Positions 54,703 to 63,261 of a DNA stretch of 64,000 nucleotides are shown piece after piece. The stretch covers positions 3,472,001 to 3,536,000 of the forward strand of contig NZ_CP082161.1 of the NCBI RefSeq assembly GCF_023101665.1, in the 5' to 3' direction. Each line of letters begins with the position of its first letter. Position 1 is the first letter of the stretch. The translations under genes were made by a program, and so were the position numbers. The notes under the pieces are model-generated. The model was not told the origin of the DNA. It searched no databases and saw nothing but the letters and a program-made list of their open reading frames with translations. Source of the stretch: Bradyrhizobium sp. 195 (GTDB lineage: Bacteria; Pseudomonadota; Alphaproteobacteria; Rhizobiales; Xanthobacteraceae).

Positions 54703-56012
54703 ACGGACAGGTGGCGCCGGCGATGCAGTCCATCCAGCGTTACATGATCGTCGGTATGATCATGTTCGGTCTGGTGACATTTGGGGTCGGCGGTTGGGCT
54801 ACAACGAGCCAGTTGTCGGGCGCCGTGATCGCCCAGGGCGTGGTCGTGGTGGATTCGAGCGTCAAGAAGGTTCAGCACGCCACGGGTGGGATCGTGGGTG
54901 AGTTGCGTGTGCGCCAGGGCGATCGGGTCAATGCAGGCGACGTTTTGATCCGTCTCGACGAGACTCAGACGCTCGCCAATGCGACGATCGTCACGAACAG
55001 CATCGATGAACTGCTCGCGCGCCAGGCTCGTCTGGAGGCCGAGCGCGATGGTGCCGAGCAGCTGGTGTTTCCCAAGGTGCTGCTCGACCGAGCCAAGGAG
55101 AGCAACTCCGAGGCTAACCGCGCCATCACTGCGGAGCGGAAGCTGTTCGACCTTCGCCGTCAGGCAAGGAGCGGCCAGAAAGCGCAGTTGCAGGAGAAAA
55201 GCGCGCAGTTGGAGAACGAAATCAAGGGCTATACGGGGCAGACCGAGGCCAAGCAGAAGGAAGTCGAATTCATCCGCCAGGAGCTGGAGGGCGTGCGCAG
55301 CCTCTGGCAGAAGAATCTGGTGCCGATCACGCGGCTTAATTCCCTCGAGCGCGACTCCGCGCGCATCGAAGGCGAGCGCAGCCAGTTGGCCGGCATGATT
55401 GCGCAATCGAAAGGCAAGATCTCCGAAATCGGCCTCCAGATCATTCAGATCGACCAGGACCTGCGGACGGAAGTCGGCAAGGACCTGATCGAAACGCGCT
55501 CAAAACTCTCCGAACTGGGCGAGCGCAAGACTGCGGCGGTCGATCAATTGCATCGGATCGATATCAGGGCGCCACAGACCGGCCGCGTCCACGAGCTTAG
55601 CGTCCACACGGTCGGCGGGGTCATCTCACCCGGTGAGCAAATCATGCTGATCGTGCCTGACGCGGACTCGCTTGCCGTCGAGGTCAAGCTCGCCCCGCGC
55701 GACATCGACCAGGTCTATGTGGGGCAGACCGCGACAATGCGGTTCGCTGCGTTTAACCAGAAGACCACTCCGGAGATCGATGGAGAGGTCAGCATGGTCT
55801 CGGCAGATATCACGCAGGATCAGCGCGCCGGCACAAGTTACTACACGGGTCGCATCCTGCTGAAGCCGGAGGAGCTGGCGAAGCTCGGCTCGGCCAAGCT
55901 GCTGCCAGGAATGCCGGTCGAGGTCTTCATCAAGACGGCTGGCCGAACTGCGCTGTCGTATCTGCTCAAGCCACTGCACGATCAGGCGGAGCGTGCATTC
56001 AAGGAGCGCTGA
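54699..56012 (+). CDS. HlyD/PrtE-family periplasmic adaptor
   Basis: 437 residues from ATG 54699 (AAGGAGG 6 bases upstream, overlapping the exporter stop). Single N-terminal membrane helix (YMIVGMIMFGLVTFGVGGWA). GVVVVDSSVKKVQHATGGIV and GELRVRQGDRVNAGDVLIRL form the first barrel/lipoyl half. Long coiled-coil hairpin to ~310, then IDIRAPQTGRVHELSVHTVG and GGVISPGEQIMLIVPDADSL close the lipoyl part. C-terminus PGMPVEVFIKTAGRTALSYL with LKPLHDQAERAFKER is standard. Bridges the PrtD-type ABC protein to a TolC-like outer membrane factor not encoded here. Confidence 0.94.
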   Translation: MNGQVAPAMQSIQRYMIVGMIMFGLVTFGVGGWATTSQLSGAVIAQGVVVVDSSVKKVQHATGGIVGELRVRQGDRVNAGDVLIRLDETQTLANATIVTNSIDELLARQARLEAERDGAEQLVFPKVLLDRAKESNSEANRAITAERKLFDLRRQARSGQKAQLQEKSAQLENEIKGYTGQTEAKQKEVEFIRQELEGVRSLWQKNLVPITRLNSLERDSARIEGERSQLAGMIAQSKGKISEIGLQIIQIDQDLRTEVGKDLIETRSKLSELGERKTAAVDQLHRIDIRAPQTGRVHELSVHTVGGVISPGEQIMLIVPDADSLAVEVKLAPRDIDQVYVGQTATMRFAAFNQKTTPEIDGEVSMVSADITQDQRAGTSYYTGRILLKPEELAKLGSAKLLPGMPVEVFIKTAGRTALSYLLKPLHDQAERAFKER

Positions 56013-56061
56013 GTCTCGGTGCAAGCCGTGAGCAGCGCTTGACGAAACGCACGCGAGCTGG

Positions 56062-56080
56062 CGCCCCTATACCTGGGGCG
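56062..56080. terminator. Possible hairpin terminator after the type I secretion operon
   Basis: CGCCCC / GGGGCG with 7-base loop about 50 bp past the adaptor stop; also abuts the end of the short minus-strand frame at 56081. No strong U-tract. Confidence 0.35.
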
Positions 56081-56290
56081 TCAGCTTTGCTGCGCCCGAC
56101 CCCGCAGTAGATCGCGCGCCCATCGACCGATCGGCCGCGGTGAGTGTCTGTCGCGCCGTGCCGAGATCACGGATCGTTCAAGCGACCGTCCGCTCAGCAC
56201 GTCCATCCGCTTGGCGCGCAGGGTCATCGCGACGACGAAGCCGAGTATTGAAGCTTCAGCTCCCACAATGACGAGCAGCTCAATTGGCAT
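56081..56290 (-). CDS. Possible small membrane protein
   Basis: 69 residues: a hydrophobic N-terminal segment PIELLVIVGAEASILGFVVA then a basic, Arg/Ser-rich tail (LRAKRMDVLSGRSLERSVIS). It could be a single-pass inner-membrane microprotein with basic cytoplasmic tail. SD is weak (AGGA 12 bases upstream). No family recognised. It is convergent with the secretion adaptor. Confidence 0.35.
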   Translation of the reverse strand: MPIELLVIVGAEASILGFVVAMTLRAKRMDVLSGRSLERSVISARRDRHSPRPIGRWARDLLRGRAQQS

Positions 56291-56339
56291 ATGAAATCAG
56301 TCCTGCTGCGAGGGCTGTGTTTTGCGATTTGAGCATGGC

Positions 56340-56600
56340 GGGTAATTAAATCAATAAAATAATCTGCGACCGGAAAACCGTCCGTCTCGCTTTGGGGTGG
56401 CGACGCCGGTTGTCTGGGATCGCGCTTCGCGCGGCTTGCAGGAAAAGGGCCGGTCTTGCCCGGTTTCTCGCTCCATTCTCGCTCCTGGTTTGCAATCGTC
56501 GCTGACGCGACGCGAATTGGCCATCGCGTTTAAATAAGATAAATAATCTTGTGTTAATTTCGCCAATTAAATATAAATATATAGATTAAATAACGAAGTG
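56340..56600. promoter_or_regulatory. AT-rich islands before the LapG-like protease gene
   Basis: GGTAATTAAATCAATAAAAT (about 56341) and a dense block at 56528-56600 (GTTTAAATAAGATAAATAAT, CAATTAAATATAAATATATA, GATTAAATAACG). One of the strongest AT islands of the window; likely control region of the gene at 56671. The stretch 56290-56670 shows no convincing gene. Confidence 0.45.
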
Positions 56601-56670
56601 GGTGATCTGCGCGATCGGCAGCGTGGTGCCGAGGTCCGCGTCGATCTGCCATTCGCAGGAGGATCGGCAA

Positions 56671-57285
56671 ATGCAGCGAACCTCAGGCTTGGTCATCGCG
56701 GCAGCCGTCGTGATCATCTTCGGGGGCGTTCAATGGGCCGGTGCGGCATTGCTCGCCGTGCCAAGGCTCCCCCAAGCGGACCCTGCGCACATCGAGCTGG
56801 GGCGTCCGGCTCTTCCGCCCCTCACTTTCACCTTGTTTTGCCTACGCTATGAGGCCGAATGCCGTCCGCGGCGATTCTTTCGGGGCGGGTCGATCCGGTT
56901 GACTGAGGAGCGATGGGCGGAGCTGCGGGAGATCAATCGCAGGGTCAATCTCGCGATCGAGCCGGCCCGCAACGAGCTCGGTCTTGCGGGCGAGGCGTGG
57001 ATCATCAATCCCGCTCGTGGCGATTGCAACGATTACGCGGTGAGCAAGCGCCACGAGCTGCTTCGGCGCGGCTGGCCGGCTCGCGTCCTGCTATTGAGCG
57101 AAGTCGTCGTCAGTTCCGGTGAACATCATCTGGTGCTGCTCGTACGTACCGGGAGCGGCGATCTCGTGCTCGACAATCTCACGCCGCAGGTCAAGCCATG
57201 GTCGCGGACGCCCTATCGCTGGGTTCGCGTGCAAAGTCCGAGTCGCAATGGGCTTTGGGCGGCGGTGGGGCAGGAAGGGGCGTGA
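56671..57285 (+). CDS. Bacterial transglutaminase-like cysteine protease (BTLCP, LapG-like)
   Basis: 204 residues from ATG 56671 (GGAGGA upstream); the frame back to 56602 is unlikely. N-terminal hydrophobic signal or anchor (GLVIAAAVVIIFGGVQWAGA) directs it to the periplasm. Catalytic triad candidates: Cys in RGDCNDYAVSKRHEL, His in SSGEHHLVLLVRT, Asp in DLVLDNLTPQV. Length and spacing fit PF06035. LapG of Pseudomonas is a periplasmic protease that releases large type I-secreted adhesins when c-di-GMP falls. Position just after a type I operon suggests processing of one of the secreted proteins here (inference). No LapD-like partner is seen in the window. Confidence 0.85.
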   Translation: MQRTSGLVIAAAVVIIFGGVQWAGAALLAVPRLPQADPAHIELGRPALPPLTFTLFCLRYEAECRPRRFFRGGSIRLTEERWAELREINRRVNLAIEPARNELGLAGEAWIINPARGDCNDYAVSKRHELLRRGWPARVLLLSEVVVSSGEHHLVLLVRTGSGDLVLDNLTPQVKPWSRTPYRWVRVQSPSRNGLWAAVGQEGA

Positions 57286-57339
57286 GCGCGCGGGCGCCAG
57301 CATCGCTCCGCACAAAACGTACTGTATAACAGCCCCTTG

Positions 57340-57400
57340 CCCCATTAATTCAATTGTAAAATAAAATCGAGAATTTAATATGGGTGTGAGAGGTTAAATG
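57340..57400. promoter_or_regulatory. AT-rich region before the PQQ-dehydrogenase fusion gene
   Basis: ATTAATTCAATTGTAAAATA, GAGAATTTAATATGGG and GAGGTTAAATGAC in the gap 57286-57421. Likely promoter. Confidence 0.4.
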
Positions 57401-57421
57401 ACTAAAACGTGAGAGCAGAAA

Positions 57422-59518
57422 ATGGAGCTCCGGGGGAACATTGAAATAGCAACTGAGGAATTTCGAAAGACGAGGATTGTTCCGTCTTCGCGCAAAGGTG
57501 TGGTGAGACGCTTCGAGCTTCTCGAGCAAACGGGAGCTAGAGCGAATCCTTGCCGGCGCCAACGTCCCTCATGGCGTTACCTGGTCTTGTGGTATGTGAC
57601 CTCTGTCGCGTTGCTTTTGCTATTTCCAATATTGAGTTTTGGGCCGTCATTGTGGCGGCTTCCCGCCGCCCAGTCGCTTCCATTTGGCTGTCTTATAGCG
57701 TCTTTCGTCCTAAGCGCCGCATATACTCCTTTGATCCCGCCCTCATCCCCGGGGTTGCGATTGGGCAGGACCATCGTGGCCACAACGACGATTTTTGGTG
57801 TGGTCTTCTTGGGGTTTGTCCTAGCCAAAGCCGATTATTCCCGCGCCATCACGCTCGGCATTTTCACGTCTGCCTTGGTGCTCGTCCCCGCCCCGTACTT
57901 CGTAGGCACTGCGGCGCTGCACCAAGCTTTGGCGCTTGGCGGGCTGCTGGCAGCGGCCGCCGCGGGTTCGTTCGCATTGCGCGTTACGCCCGAGGCCACG
58001 GCGCTGCACACCAACACCTTGATCAAGACTCAGTTCTACAACCTAGACGTTCACACTTATTCGAACGCGTTTCCAAAATCTGCGGTGCGCGGCGGTGCGC
58101 TCGCCCGGATCGGCGATCGTTATCTTGTGGTGAGCGGAGATGGTCATCTCCATGTCTTCTCCTGGGAAGCAGTGGACCACGTGACCGTCTCTACACTGCC
58201 GTCCCGGGTGCCCATCAACGGTGAGGCGTTTTCCGCGGCTGCCGGGCGTCCGTGGGCAGATCGCTTTGAGGCAAATGCACCGCAGGAAGGCCAAAGGAGG
58301 CAGGTCGGACACGAAATTCTCAATGCCGAGTGGTTCAGAGCGTATGGCTTGCTAGTTCAGGAGGTCGGAGCGGTTGCCCGCATCTTCGTCTCGCATCCTT
58401 ACTGGCATGCCACTGAGGAATGTTGGACCGAACGAGTCTCCGTGCTGGAGTCTGACCGCGCCGCAATTCTTCGCGGCGAAGCTTCTTCCGAATGGAAAAC
58501 TCTGTTTGAAACCACACCCTGTCTTCCGGTCCGCGGCGAGCACCGCCGCCGCGGCATTCCGTTTGTCGGTTATTTTGGAGGCGGCCGGATGGTCCTCCTG
58601 GGCGCAGATACGCTGCTGTTGACTGTCGGTGATTTTGGCTTCGACGGGCTTGCTTCAGTTCATGCTTATCCGCAGGATCCGTCCGCGTCGTACGGTAAAA
58701 CAATTGCGATCAACATCCGTGATGGCTACGCTACAATCTTCACGGCCGGTCACAGGAATCCGCAAGGCCTCTACGTTGACCCGTCTGGGACAATATGGTC
58801 GACCGAGCATGGGCCGCAGGGCGGCGACGAACTCAATCGGCTGCTCCGGGGCGCAAACTATGGCTGGCCATACGCGACCTATGGAACAGACTATGGTTCG
58901 TTCTCGTGGCCGCTGAACAAGTCTGAAGCGGAGCAGAAGGGCTATGAAGCTCCAGTGTTCGCTTGGGTGCCCTCGATCGCAGTTTCGAATCTAGTCGGGG
59001 TGGAGCGCGGAGCGTTTTCGCAGTGGCAAGGTGATCTCCTGATCGCCACACTCAAGGCGGCGACGCTGTTTCGTGCGCGCGTTCGGGGCGGTCAAGTCAA
59101 ATACCTCGAGGCTGTCCCGATCGGTAGCGGCATTCGCGATATCATCGAGGGTCATGATGGCAGCCTCTTGCTATGGACGGATGATCAATCATTGATCTCG
59201 CTGCGGCCGAGAGAAGGTTCAACGGGCGAGGCCCTTTTTGCCGAAAAGTGCAGTAGCTGCCATCAGTCGAAGTTGATCAGCGGAAATCGGATCGGACCGG
59301 ACCTGCTCGGCATCGTGGGTCGTCGAGTCGCGTCGGTCGAGAGCTATCCTGATTATTCGTCAAGCTTGCGCGCGGTGGGAGGCACATGGACCGAAGAACG
59401 CCTGGCGGAGTTTCTCAAAGCGCCAGGCAATTTCTGTCCTGGGACGAGAATGGATTTCGCGGGTGAGGCCAGCACGACAGAGCTCCAAGCGATCCTTGGC
59501 TATCTGCGGACACTTTGA
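57422..59518 (+). CDS. Membrane-anchored PQQ-dependent sugar dehydrogenase fused to cytochrome c
   Basis: 698 residues. About five membrane helices at residues 50-185 (YLVLWYVTSVALLLLFPILS, TIVATTTIFGVVFLGFVLA, ITLGIFTSALVLVPAPYFVG). Then a beta-propeller of the glucose/sorbosone dehydrogenase family (PF07995 type): FTAGHRNPQGLYVDPSGTIW, STEHGPQGGDELNRLLRGAN and YGWPYATYGTDYG are hallmark PQQ/Ca-binding segments. C-terminal class I cytochrome c domain: CSSCH haem motif with GPDLLGIVGRR and likely Met ligand in GTRMDF. It should oxidise a sugar in the periplasm and pass electrons through its own haem to the respiratory chain. Substrate unknown. The N-terminal 45 residues are basic and cytoplasmic. 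Confidence 0.85.
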   Translation: MELRGNIEIATEEFRKTRIVPSSRKGVVRRFELLEQTGARANPCRRQRPSWRYLVLWYVTSVALLLLFPILSFGPSLWRLPAAQSLPFGCLIASFVLSAAYTPLIPPSSPGLRLGRTIVATTTIFGVVFLGFVLAKADYSRAITLGIFTSALVLVPAPYFVGTAALHQALALGGLLAAAAAGSFALRVTPEATALHTNTLIKTQFYNLDVHTYSNAFPKSAVRGGALARIGDRYLVVSGDGHLHVFSWEAVDHVTVSTLPSRVPINGEAFSAAAGRPWADRFEANAPQEGQRRQVGHEILNAEWFRAYGLLVQEVGAVARIFVSHPYWHATEECWTERVSVLESDRAAILRGEASSEWKTLFETTPCLPVRGEHRRRGIPFVGYFGGGRMVLLGADTLLLTVGDFGFDGLASVHAYPQDPSASYGKTIAINIRDGYATIFTAGHRNPQGLYVDPSGTIWSTEHGPQGGDELNRLLRGANYGWPYATYGTDYGSFSWPLNKSEAEQKGYEAPVFAWVPSIAVSNLVGVERGAFSQWQGDLLIATLKAATLFRARVRGGQVKYLEAVPIGSGIRDIIEGHDGSLLLWTDDQSLISLRPREGSTGEALFAEKCSSCHQSKLISGNRIGPDLLGIVGRRVASVESYPDYSSSLRAVGGTWTEERLAEFLKAPGNFCPGTRMDFAGEASTTELQAILGYLRTL

Positions 59519-60144
59519 CAGGGTACAAGGCAAAGTACCTTTTCGCGGCGCGACTTTGACTTCTGTGTCCCATTTTCAAGGCGGTCACGCTCGAACTGCC
59601 GGTCTCCAGGACAAGATCTTTGACGCCGAGTGTCCGGCAAACGCGCTTAGGCGGATAGCTGAACGAGAACTCCTCGGCAAGGCAGCCACCGGGCCACCGG
59701 TCGTGTCCCGGTAGAGCAAAGCCGTCGGCAGGCGCGGCCTCAAATAGCGCCGTAGCGGACGGACGGCTTTGCGGTGGTCACCGGCAATTCGCCGGTAGGG
59801 TTGCGTTGCTGACACCCAACCTGAGTCGAGGAACCGCCGATGACCGACGAGAAGATGAACCTTCGTGCGCTCGTGGAGAAAGGCCGTGATGCCGACCTGC
59901 TGCGCGAGATGGTCGGCCGTTCCTCTGGCCTCATCGGGCTGTAGGCCACCGCGATCAATTCCCGGCAGACGACACGCCCAAGCCGCCAGGTTGAGCTGCA
60001 CCACAGGCAGGCGATTGACCAACCTCGATGAGACCTCCGCGTAAACAGCGTCAGAATAACGCACTGCTTGCCAAGGCCCTTTTGCGCCACCCATCGTTCC
60101 GTTATTTTCCAAAACGCGACGGGGCCAACCCTGTAGGTGTTCGA
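59519..60144. other. Intergenic with insertion-sequence debris
   Basis: The stretch holds the IS256-type start fragment at 59840-59917. On the minus strand a long open frame (59585-60328) passes through it; its middle (WQAVRYSDAVYAEVSSRLVN) looks coding-like but unrecognised. The composition suggests joined pieces of old mobile elements. Confidence 0.4.
59840..59917 (+). pseudogene. N-terminal fragment of an IS256-family transposase
   Basis: ATG 59840 begins MTDEKMNLRALVEKGRDADL and continues LREMVG, the characteristic N-terminus of IS256-type (mutator) transposases. After about 26 codons the similarity stops and a TAG follows near 59944. Only this fragment is present; the remaining ~370 residues are missing. 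Confidence 0.7.
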
Positions 60145-61071
60145 ATGCACATGTCGCCCGCGAGCTTTTTACTAGCGATTCTCTTCTTGGCCGGGACGTT
60201 TTTGCTTGGAGGGTATAGCGGTCGCCACGATCTGTTTCCATTCCCGTTGTTTCAGGCGCTGAAAACTCGCGCGGGCGCGACGGCTCCCCACGACCTCTAC
60301 ACATTTGATAAAGCGGGGCGGCTCGCATCTGGCGATCGGAAGAATGCTGTCACTTGCCCGCAGCAGACGGACCGTACGGCCGTGCTGCTGCTGATCGGGC
60401 AGTCTAACGCTGGAAATCACGCAGGGCAGCGGTTCCGCTCGGAATACGGAGAGAAGGTTGTCAATTTCTTCAATGGGCAATGCTATGTCGCCGCATCGCC
60501 CCTGCTGGGATCTGACGGCATCGGCGGCGAATATTGGACCCAACTCGGCAACCTTCTGCTGGATCACAAATCGTTTGATCAGGTCGTACTGGCGCCCGCG
60601 GCCATTAGCGGCGCGGAGGTGTCTCGTTGGGGGCCCGGCGGCGATCTGAACAGAACCATGACCGACACAGCGAGCCAGCTGCAGCAGCGGGGTTATCTTG
60701 TGACGCACGTCATCTGGGTCCAAGGTGAGATCGACTATGTGAGGGGAACGAACGAGAAGGACTACCGCGATCGCTTTGTGTCGCTGGTCAGTTCGTTGAG
60801 ATCTTTTGGCGTTGCGGCGCCGGTATACGTTGCCATCGCAACCAAGTGCCTGGGAGCAAGCAACGGCGGAACGCGCTTCCATTCTGCCGACAACCCGGTC
60901 GCGCGCGCTCAACTGGCGCTTCCCGATCCGGCCGCCAATCTGAGAAGCGGAGTTAATTCAGACGCCTTGCTTGGCGATCTGGATCGGTACGACGATTGTC
61001 ATTTCGGCGCTTCGGGAGAGCAAAAGGTCGCGAGAGCCTGGGCAGACCTTCTGCTGTCAACTCTCCCCTAG
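60145..61071 (+). CDS. Membrane-anchored SGNH hydrolase, sialate O-acetylesterase-like
   Basis: 308 residues from ATG 60145 (the frame extends to 60028 over unrelated DNA). Signal-anchor MSPASFLLAILFLAGTFLLG. Block I VLLLIGQSNAGNHAGQ with the Ser nucleophile; VLAPAAISGAEVSRWGPGGD (Gly block); VIWVQGEIDYVRGT (Q-G-E of the SASA family, PF03629); and DRYDDCHFGASGEQKVARAW, the Asp-x-x-His dyad. Probable periplasmic esterase removing acyl groups from polysaccharide. Second SGNH enzyme of the window, unlike the one at 25344. Confidence 0.82.
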   Translation: MHMSPASFLLAILFLAGTFLLGGYSGRHDLFPFPLFQALKTRAGATAPHDLYTFDKAGRLASGDRKNAVTCPQQTDRTAVLLLIGQSNAGNHAGQRFRSEYGEKVVNFFNGQCYVAASPLLGSDGIGGEYWTQLGNLLLDHKSFDQVVLAPAAISGAEVSRWGPGGDLNRTMTDTASQLQQRGYLVTHVIWVQGEIDYVRGTNEKDYRDRFVSLVSSLRSFGVAAPVYVAIATKCLGASNGGTRFHSADNPVARAQLALPDPAANLRSGVNSDALLGDLDRYDDCHFGASGEQKVARAWADLLLSTLP

Positions 61072-61528
61072 GCGGGCCAAGACTGTGATCTGTCAGGCGA
61101 TTGTTTTTTGGAAGGTGCTGCACCGCCGCACTATGACACTGCACAGGCCTGACCTTCGATGCGATGCTCGAAAGCAAGCCGATTGGGGTGCTAACACCTG
61201 GAGGCGCGGACCGAGCGGCTCCCAAAGGCAGGGGGTCTAACGATTGCTGCCGTAACCACGAAAAGTCGAGGAAGGCGGCTCTCTGCCGAAGAAACAAAAC
61301 AATACGCATTGTGTAATTGACGTTTGCGCTCGCGCCTCACTGCTCGGCCATCCCGACGCGGTGATCCAACAGCGTTTGACATGCTGCACTGCTTGCGCCC
61401 TTGCCCAGCGCGTCAGTTGCTGCGCTTGCACAAAAACGATCGCTTTCGGAGCGAAGCGGACATGTACAAGCATTTTATGAATATGCGCCATAGCACTGCT
61501 TATCGTGCCCGGGGCTACCGCCTTCTTT

Positions 61529-61563
61529 ATGGGGGCTAATCTTTTGATGGGGGCTAATCTTTT
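61529..61563. repeat. 17-bp direct repeat, two copies
   Basis: ATGGGGGCTAATCTTTT twice, one base apart. Probably a small tandem slip in intergenic DNA. Confidence 0.8.
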
Positions 61564-61762
61564 CCTGTGCAGCCGATAAGCGTTGTACAAAGACTATGGT
61601 TGCCCGGGGAGACAATTCGTAGCGCCACGTTTCGAGCGGACGACGTAGTCGGCGATTCGGTGGGCCGCTTGCACCGTTCCTTTGCGGTGACCCAGATTGA
61701 GCCCGTCATCTTCAGCCCCCGGGGAGATGCGGCAAATTGACAAGGCGTTCGCGAACGGCAAA

Positions 61763-61930
61763 ATGCCAAGGTCGCGTCAACTCAGAACGGCAAAGCTGTT
61801 ACCTCGCGCTGAACCAGCGCGCACTTCGGAAGCCTTGCGACGGGCGCTTCCAGAGCTGGTCATGATTGATCGATACGAGCGGCGGGCATTGGTGCGCTAC
61901 TACGGCGCCTTGCGTGATATGATGCAGTAG
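61763..61930 (+). CDS. Possible small protein, RYERRA-type fragment
   Basis: 55 residues (ATG 61763; frame open from 61697). The C-terminal part SEALRRALPELVMIDRYERR followed by ALVRYYGALRDMM resembles a motif in small rhizobial hypothetical proteins I recall from memory. It could be a remnant of a longer gene. No SD of note. Confidence 0.3.
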   Translation: MPRSRQLRTAKLLPRAEPARTSEALRRALPELVMIDRYERRALVRYYGALRDMMQ

Positions 61931-62152
61931 TGAGCTAATCGGTGGTCAAATATGACAATTGGACTCCGCTTCATGTCGCTGCCCGTTCGCTTGTGCGACT
62001 GTGTTGCGGGTGAGCAAGCTATTCGATCATTGAGTTGTTGAATTCGACAAGTTGTGTTCCTAATTTTGGCCTGACCATGAATTTCGTGCAGTCGAATCTA
62101 GGCGGTTAGCAGTTCAAATTTGGTGGTGCTTCCGATGTTGCGAGATCCCAGA

Positions 62153-62686
62153 ATGTCCGATGACCGTGTGGATCAATGGCTCGCATTTGCGCGCGAGTTC
62201 TTGAGGGCGCTCGCAGTTCGTAAGCGGAAGCAGTTCGATCGGAGGGTGTCGATCGGAGACCTTCTCACCGAGCGCGAGGATAACGCCGCAGCATATGGCT
62301 TTGGAGAGGGCAGCACGATGTACGACAACGTGCTCGTACTGGGATCTGTGAAGGTCGGACGAAATACCTGGATTGGACCGGGATGTATTCTGGATGGATC
62401 AGGTGGAGATTTGCAGATCGGCGATTGGTGCTCCATCTCCGCGGGCGTTCAGATCTACACGCATCATACGGTCAATCGTTCAATATCGCTCGGAAGGGAG
62501 CCAATTGATTGCGCTCCCACTCGGATCGGTGATGGCGTATACATTGGCCCGAACTCGGTGGTTCAGATGGGTGTCACGATCGGCAATCAGGCTATTATAG
62601 GGACCAACTCTTTCGTCAATAGGGATATTCCTGCCGGTGCTAAGGCATTTGGTTGCCCTGCGCTAGTCCGGCCTAGTCAGAGCTAA
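62153..62686 (+). CDS. Hexapeptide acyltransferase (LbH fold)
   Basis: 177 residues from ATG 62153; ATG 62135 is an alternative. An N-terminal helical segment (VDQWLAFAREFLRALAVRKR) precedes a left-handed beta-helix: GSVKVGRNTWIGPGCILDGS, LQIGDWCSISAGVQIYTHHT with the catalytic His, and RIGDGVYIGPNSVVQMGVTI, IIGTNSFVNRDIPAGAKAFG. Resembles maltose/galactoside O-acetyltransferases. Probably decorates the polysaccharide. Third such enzyme in the window. Confidence 0.85.
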   Translation: MSDDRVDQWLAFAREFLRALAVRKRKQFDRRVSIGDLLTEREDNAAAYGFGEGSTMYDNVLVLGSVKVGRNTWIGPGCILDGSGGDLQIGDWCSISAGVQIYTHHTVNRSISLGREPIDCAPTRIGDGVYIGPNSVVQMGVTIGNQAIIGTNSFVNRDIPAGAKAFGCPALVRPSQS

Positions 62687-62814
62687 CTAATGTAGCCTGG
62701 AGACTGCTCTCGTCGGCTTATCGCCTTCGAGCAAAGAGACCGCTCAAAAGTTGGAAATCAACATGCAATGCCGCAGACGGTTGCAGCGCTTGGAGCCAGG
62801 CCCAAATCCGCCAG

Positions 62815-62985
62815 CAAATTAAATGCTGTTATTGAATTGGTTCAACATTAAATGTCAAAATAAAGCGACGAGCTCGCGATCGAACTGGCGCACGAGAGAT
62901 TGAAGGCACCTGCCAGCCGATGCAAATCGTGATCGCCACCGGCGAAACTCAAATCGCGCGATTAACTTATTTAATTTGAGAAGGC
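62815..62985. promoter_or_regulatory. AT-rich islands before the small exported protein
   Basis: CAAATTAAATGCTGTTATTG, AACATTAAATGTCAAAAT and GATTAACTTATTTAATTTG lie in the 350-bp gap 62687-63037. No gene is seen there. Likely promoter/silencer. Confidence 0.4.
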
Positions 62986-63037
62986 GATGATTTTGGTCTA
63001 CCTTCAAGATCGGGCTGGATTTTAGCAGGACGAGCCG

Positions 63038-63259
63038 ATGACCCAACTCGACGCGGAAGGCGATGATCGTCGTGAGTTCTTGAAGACCTGCGGAAAATTC
63101 GCCGCGGTTACTCCTCCGACAGTGACGCTGTTGCTCTCCACTTCCCTGACCTCGGCCGCGATAGCCAGTTCAGGGGGGCGCATTGTGCGTGGCAACAACG
63201 GCTTCGGCAATGGCGGCGGTGACGGCACCCCCAACGGGAAAGAGGACGACAATAGGTAA
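63038..63259 (+). CDS. Small exported protein with Tat-like signal and Gly/Asn/Asp tail
   Basis: 73 residues. N-terminal DDRREFLKTCGKFAAVTPPT contains RREFLK, close to the twin-arginine signature; a moderate hydrophobic stretch (TVTLLLSTSLTSAAIASS) follows. The mature part is only about 30 residues: GRIVRGNNGFGNGGGDGTPN and GKEDDNR. Such a flexible acidic Gly-rich tail could bind calcium or polysaccharide, or be a surface peptide. The family is seemingly rhizobial and unnamed (from memory). Faces the convergent H-NS gene; a hairpin follows the stop. Confidence 0.6.
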   Translation: MTQLDAEGDDRREFLKTCGKFAAVTPPTVTLLLSTSLTSAAIASSGGRIVRGNNGFGNGGGDGTPNGKEDDNR

Positions 63260-63261
63260 AT

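Larger units (their letters stand above)
61072..62152. other. 1.1-kb stretch with only short or doubtful frames
   Basis: Contains a 17-bp direct repeat (ATGGGGGCTAATCTTTT at 61529-61545 and 61547-61563) and a piece CGCTTTCGGAGCGAAGCGGA that I recall as a common dispersed sequence in rhizobial genomes (not verified). The short frame at 61763 is listed separately. Otherwise nothing recognised. Confidence 0.4.

Noticed and set aside
59585..60328. 247-codon minus-strand frame
   Set aside because: Crosses an IS256 fragment and the start of the SGNH hydrolase gene; only its middle looks coding-like, so it is treated as mobile-element debris.
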